Part shown: positions 60,996 through 64,000 of the stretch, in pieces
How the letters are laid out: the number at the start of each line of letters is the position of its first letter
Numbering within the stretch: the stretch's first letter is position 1
NCBI RefSeq assembly: GCF_003332885.2
Contig: NZ_QOWJ01000001.1
Span: forward strand, 682,001-746,000
Direction: 5' to 3'
Origin: Paracnuella aquatica
GTDB lineage: Bacteria > Bacteroidota > Bacteroidia > Chitinophagales > Chitinophagaceae
Length of the DNA stretch: 64,000 nucleotides
Program-made: the position numbers and the translations under genes
Notes under the pieces: generated by a model
What the model saw: only the letters and a program-made list of their open reading frames with translations
What the model was told of the DNA's origin: nothing
Databases searched by the model: none

Positions 60996-62893
60996 TCTTG
61001 ACCATTATTGATTGGATTGGGCTGTAAAGCTTCTGCAATAAGGCCTTCCTCGTCCCAACTTTTTTCCGATTTACCCAAATGGAACAAATCGGACTGCAAG
61101 GTTTGCTCCAGTTCTTCAATTTTTTCCCGGGCAGTATTAATGTATTCATCCGGGTCGCGAATGGACGAAAGCTTTTTCAGATTAGCCTCATCCAGCCGCA
61201 GGAATTGTCTGGCTGCACGGGTGGCGGTATAATTTCGATGTCCTAAAAAATGCATTGTATCTACACCCACCCGTAAAGCCGTGTCAATTGTTTCGCGGTA
61301 AATGTGCAACATGCCGGCGTTCATTTGATCATATGCATCAAAGCGGTTGCTGGCCCGCACCAGCATGCGCAGGTTGGGAAAATGTTTTTTAATGGTGTTG
61401 ATTAATTCCAACCGCTTTTCCGAAGGTTCGATGGTAATGATGATCAGCTTTGCTTTGGCTGCACCAGCCGAAGCCAGCAGCTCCGACCGCGATGCATCGC
61501 CATAGTAAACTTTAAAGCCAAGCCGCCGCAACAACTCCACCCGTTCGACATCATTGTCCAGAATGGTAACGCCTACTTTATGTGCCCGCAGAAAGCGGCC
61601 GACCGCATTGCCAAAATCGCCAAAGCCGGCAATAATCACCGGGTTTTCTTCCATAATAGTATCAGCTGGTCGATCATCATCAGGAGTATTGGTAACAATG
61701 CGCTGCAACACAAAACGCTCCAACGCCAACAGCAGCAACGGCGATAAGGCCATACTAATCGCTACGGCAGCAATCATAGTATCGATAAGGGCTTGTGGCA
61801 AAATGCCATTTGATGCAGAAAAAGAAAACAGCACAAATGCAAACTCGCCTACCTGGCTCAATGCAACCGAATAGATAAGGTTTTGGTCCAAGCCCATTTT
61901 AAAGATCTTCCCAATCGCAAACAACACCAGCACTTTTAGCACCATCAATCCCAAAACAATTCCAGCGAGTTGAAGCGGTTGGTCCAATACCTGGCGAAAA
62001 TCGATGGTAGCACCCACCGAGATAAAAAAGAGCCCAAGCAGCAAGCCTTTAAAAGGTTCGATATTGCTTTCCAATTCGTGCCGGTATTCGCTGTTTGCCA
62101 GCACCACACCTGCTAAAAAACTGCCTAATGCAGGGCTCAAACCCACCATCGTCATCAACACAGTAATGCCTACAACAATCAGCAGCGCGGTGGCCGTAAA
62201 CATTTCGTGCAGCCGAGAAGCAGCAATGAGCCGGAACAAGGGCCGCATGATGAACCGTGCCGCAACAATGATCGACGCAACCACGCCGAGCAAAACCAGC
62301 GCCTGCAGCCATGCTGGTAAATGCGCCACCATGCTCGTACTGCTATGATCATCGGCCGAAGCAGGCAGCGGCAAATTTTGCAATAGCGGAAAAAGCGCCA
62401 GCATCGGGATGACGGCAATGTCTTGGAACAAGAGCACCGAAAAAGCACTTTGCCCGGATGCGGTTTTCATCAAGCCTTTTTCCTGCATGGTTTGCAAAAC
62501 AATGGCCGTTGATGACAGCGCTAAAATGCCACCTAATGCCACGGCTTGTTGCCAGGGCAAACCAAACATCATTGCACCGGTAAAAAGTAACAAAGCCGTG
62601 CCGGCCACTTGCAAACCACCCATGCCTATTATGGAACGCCGCATGCGCCACAACACGGTCGGCTCCAACTCCAACCCAATGATAAATAGCATCATCACCA
62701 CGCCAAACTCCGCAAAGTGCATCACGCTTTCGCCTTCATGCCCTACAAATCCTAAAACGGCTGGCCCAATAAGCACGCCTGCCAGCAGGTAACCCAGCAC
62801 CGAACCGAGGTTCAATTTCTTGGCAATCGGCACCATCACCACCGCTGCAGCGAGGTACACCATTGCCTGGAAAAATATATTATTCTGGTCCAT
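60977..62893 (-). CDS. KefB/KefC-type cation/proton antiporter
   Basis: A 638-residue inner-membrane protein. Residues 1-390 are a CPA2 (Na+/H+ exchanger) domain with about 12-13 helices: VPIAKKLNLGSVLGYLLAGVLIGP, ALSSTAIVLQTMQEKGL, LFQDIAVIPMLALFPLL and PALGSFLAGVVLANSEYRHELE. Residues 415-535 are a TrkA-N/RCK domain, PVIIAGFGDFGNAVGRFLRAHKVGVTILDND, which binds nucleotide and gates the channel. KefB/C proteins efflux potassium under glutathione or electrophile control. The C-terminal ~100 residues are helical and charged. The KefG-like gene upstream overlaps its start by 14 bases, which is the usual arrangement for this pair. Confidence 0.92.
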   Translation of the reverse strand: MDQNNIFFQAMVYLAAAVVMVPIAKKLNLGSVLGYLLAGVLIGPAVLGFVGHEGESVMHFAEFGVVMMLFIIGLELEPTVLWRMRRSIIGMGGLQVAGTALLLFTGAMMFGLPWQQAVALGGILALSSTAIVLQTMQEKGLMKTASGQSAFSVLLFQDIAVIPMLALFPLLQNLPLPASADDHSSTSMVAHLPAWLQALVLLGVVASIIVAARFIMRPLFRLIAASRLHEMFTATALLIVVGITVLMTMVGLSPALGSFLAGVVLANSEYRHELESNIEPFKGLLLGLFFISVGATIDFRQVLDQPLQLAGIVLGLMVLKVLVLFAIGKIFKMGLDQNLIYSVALSQVGEFAFVLFSFSASNGILPQALIDTMIAAVAISMALSPLLLLALERFVLQRIVTNTPDDDRPADTIMEENPVIIAGFGDFGNAVGRFLRAHKVGVTILDNDVERVELLRRLGFKVYYGDASRSELLASAGAAKAKLIIITIEPSEKRLELINTIKKHFPNLRMLVRASNRFDAYDQMNAGMLHIYRETIDTALRVGVDTMHFLGHRNYTATRAARQFLRLDEANLKKLSSIRDPDEYINTAREKIEELEQTLQSDLFHLGKSEKSWDEEGLIAEALQPNPINNGQEKAAPK

Positions 62894-63503
62894 TGTTTAA
62901 AGCTTGTGTGTGTAAAGAAGGCGTTAGCCAGTCGTTTAAAAATGTGGCCGTGGAATCATGCGCTGCAACAGTTATTTCAGTCAGCATTTGCAGCAGTTGC
63001 CGGTACTGGCTGGCGTATTCGTCAATCATTTCTTTGCCCAGTTGATGCGATCCGGGCACCACAAACGGTGGCAGGTATTGCATGTGACACAGTGCGGCAG
63101 TTTGTTGAAAAGGCAGTAAAAACTGGCGGATTGGAAAAGCATGTTGCCCTTCGTTGGTGTAGGATGAAAGCGTACTACCCGCCGATAAAAAATTGCACAA
63201 CATTTTACCGGTTAATTGTGTGCCGCCTTTACCGTAGGCCCAACCATGTTCCAGCACCAGATCGATCCACTGCTTCATGATTGGTGGCGCACTGTACCAG
63301 TAAAGGGGATGTTGCATCACGATCACATCGTGCCGCAGCAGCAACGATTGTTCAAAGGGCACGTTAATGTCAAAATCGGGATAGGCCTCGTACAGGTCAT
63401 GAAAGGTCACATCCGGCAGACCTTTCAACTCTTTGATCAGCCTGCTGTGCACTCTTGATTTTTCGAGCAAGGGATGCGCAAACAGGATCAGCAGGCGGGG
63501 CAT
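62880..63503 (-). CDS. KefG-like NAD(P)H:quinone oxidoreductase
   Basis: A 207-residue flavodoxin-fold quinone reductase. [24 protein letters not shown] opens the flavin site, [34 protein letters not shown] is the central FMN-binding loop, and [28 protein letters not shown] is the end. KefF/KefG proteins stimulate the KefB/KefC channel. I start at the ATG at 63503; the frame extends upstream to 63566, but the family starts with [11 protein letters not shown]. Its end overlaps the start of the antiporter gene (62880-62893), so they are expressed together. Confidence 0.93.
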   Translation of the reverse strand: [207 protein letters not shown]

Positions 63504-63670
63504 GAGCTTATTTATTTGCGCACAAATTAAAACACATTGGTGGTTTTTAGCATAAAGCAATTGCACAGCTGTTGGCGTGTCTTTTTATTTGCTAGAGCTC
63601 AAAAAAAGAATGGCCAATCAGTAAAATTTATTCGCTGTAGGTTCGGTAATAAGCTTGTACCAAAACTTTA

Positions 63671-64000
63671 TTACGCAGCCATCCGTACTTGTAGAAAAGC
63701 CCTGCGGCGGATGTAATAATGAAACAGAAAATACAGGAGGGGCAAGAAGGATAAAAACTTCAGGAGGAGAATATCAGATATAACACCAACCACTGCACAA
63801 ACACCCAGCAACAACAGGCCGGTGTAAAAAAGGCCGTCATCAATGGCGCAAACAACGTACAGGTGACAAGCCTTGCGGGGCGCACATTCCACCTGCAGCG
63901 GTGGCGAAATATGGTAGCCATCAGTTGCTACCAGCGACGATGGCTTTTTGGGCAATGTAATTACCACGGGTTCGTCGCGGCGAAGCGGGTAAATCACATT
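63671..64000 (-). CDS. Partial protein of unknown function with C-terminal membrane helices
   Basis: About 110 residues at the right edge. The first in-frame codon inside the window is a GTG-valine at 63997 and the frame is open to the edge, so the true start probably lies just outside. Residues 1-50 are polar and contain a Cys pair (VECAPRKACHLYVVCAIDD). From about residue 56 there are two hydrophobic helices (GLFYTGLLLLGVCAVVGVISDILLL and FLSFLPLLYFLFHYYI), ending in a short basic tail (RRRAFLQVRMAA). No family is recognised; it could be a small membrane protein of the Bacteroidota core. Confidence 0.6.
   Translation of the reverse strand, partial: NVIYPLRRDEPVVITLPKKPSSLVATDGYHISPPLQVECAPRKACHLYVVCAIDDGLFYTGLLLLGVCAVVGVISDILLLKFLSFLPLLYFLFHYYIRRRAFLQVRMAA

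Noticed and set aside
1-64000. CRISPR arrays, prophage, integrases, insertion sequences, toxin-antitoxin or restriction genes
   Set aside because: No regularly spaced repeats, transposase or recombinase motifs, phage genes or known defence domains were seen on either strand. The repeats present are lone inverted pairs.

Overview
The window is an ordinary-looking, densely coded chromosomal stretch of a Bacteroidota bacterium, most likely from the Chitinophagaceae or a close relative. The evidence is a SusC/SusD pair, a separate TonB-dependent receptor with a carboxypeptidase-like N-terminal domain, Bacteroidota-type families (DUF2851, a formimidoylglutamase-like arginase homologue, a fused trehalose synthase/phosphatase, a long signal peptidase I) and a TAnnTTTG-type -7 box in front of the only tRNA. 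No phage, IS element, plasmid gene or CRISPR array was seen.

Layout. 1-10 kb: the end of a long-chain acyl-CoA synthetase, an SRPBCC protein, an exported TIM-barrel sugar isomerase/epimerase, ATP-type PEP carboxykinase, a TonB receptor, two small exported or membrane-anchored unknowns, and an ABC-F ATPase. 10-18.5 kb: a formimidoylglutamase-like protein, fused OtsA-OtsB, histidine ammonia-lyase, a nucleoside/sugar symporter with a Gfo/Idh/MocA dehydrogenase, and tRNA-Arg(TCT). 18.6-30 kb is a storage and hexose block: a membrane protein of unknown role, an MpaB-like oxygenase, an exported GH13 amylase overlapping an SLC45-type sugar symporter, glgA overlapping glgC, and a FucP-type hexose transporter followed by a ROK kinase. 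Together these would take up maltodextrin or glucose, phosphorylate it and store it as glycogen or trehalose; PEP carboxykinase gives the gluconeogenic entry.

30-44 kb holds housekeeping and stress genes: a PhnB-SRPBCC fusion opposite a GlxA-type regulator, a tandem universal stress protein, a Na+/Ca2+ exchanger, lipoyl synthase, OsmC, DUF2851, a Maf/UbiA/HAD cluster, IscX, ISC-type ferredoxin, a DUF2520 oxidoreductase and two hydrolases. 45-52.6 kb holds topoisomerase I, a SirB1-like protein, CsaA, Ogt, cytidine deaminase, signal peptidase I and a MerR regulator with a cobalamin-domain-like C-terminus.

53-61 kb is the most distinctive accessory region: a DeoR regulator, SusC, SusD and an exported calcineurin-like phosphoesterase fused to a PQQ-type beta-propeller. 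It has no glycoside hydrolase. I infer an outer-membrane uptake locus for a phosphorylated or phosphodiester-linked substrate. 61-64 kb holds a KefB/KefC-type antiporter overlapping a KefG-like quinone reductase and the edge of an unknown membrane protein.

Gene ends are well marked by intrinsic terminators. Two copies of one long inverted repeat (arms carrying TGTCATGCCGAAC) lie between convergent genes. I see no clear new defence or mobile system. The best leads are the SusCD-phosphoesterase locus, the DUF2851 protein with a possible nuclease-like core, the ROK kinase that lacks its zinc cysteines, and the arginase-fold enzyme that lacks one expected metal ligand.
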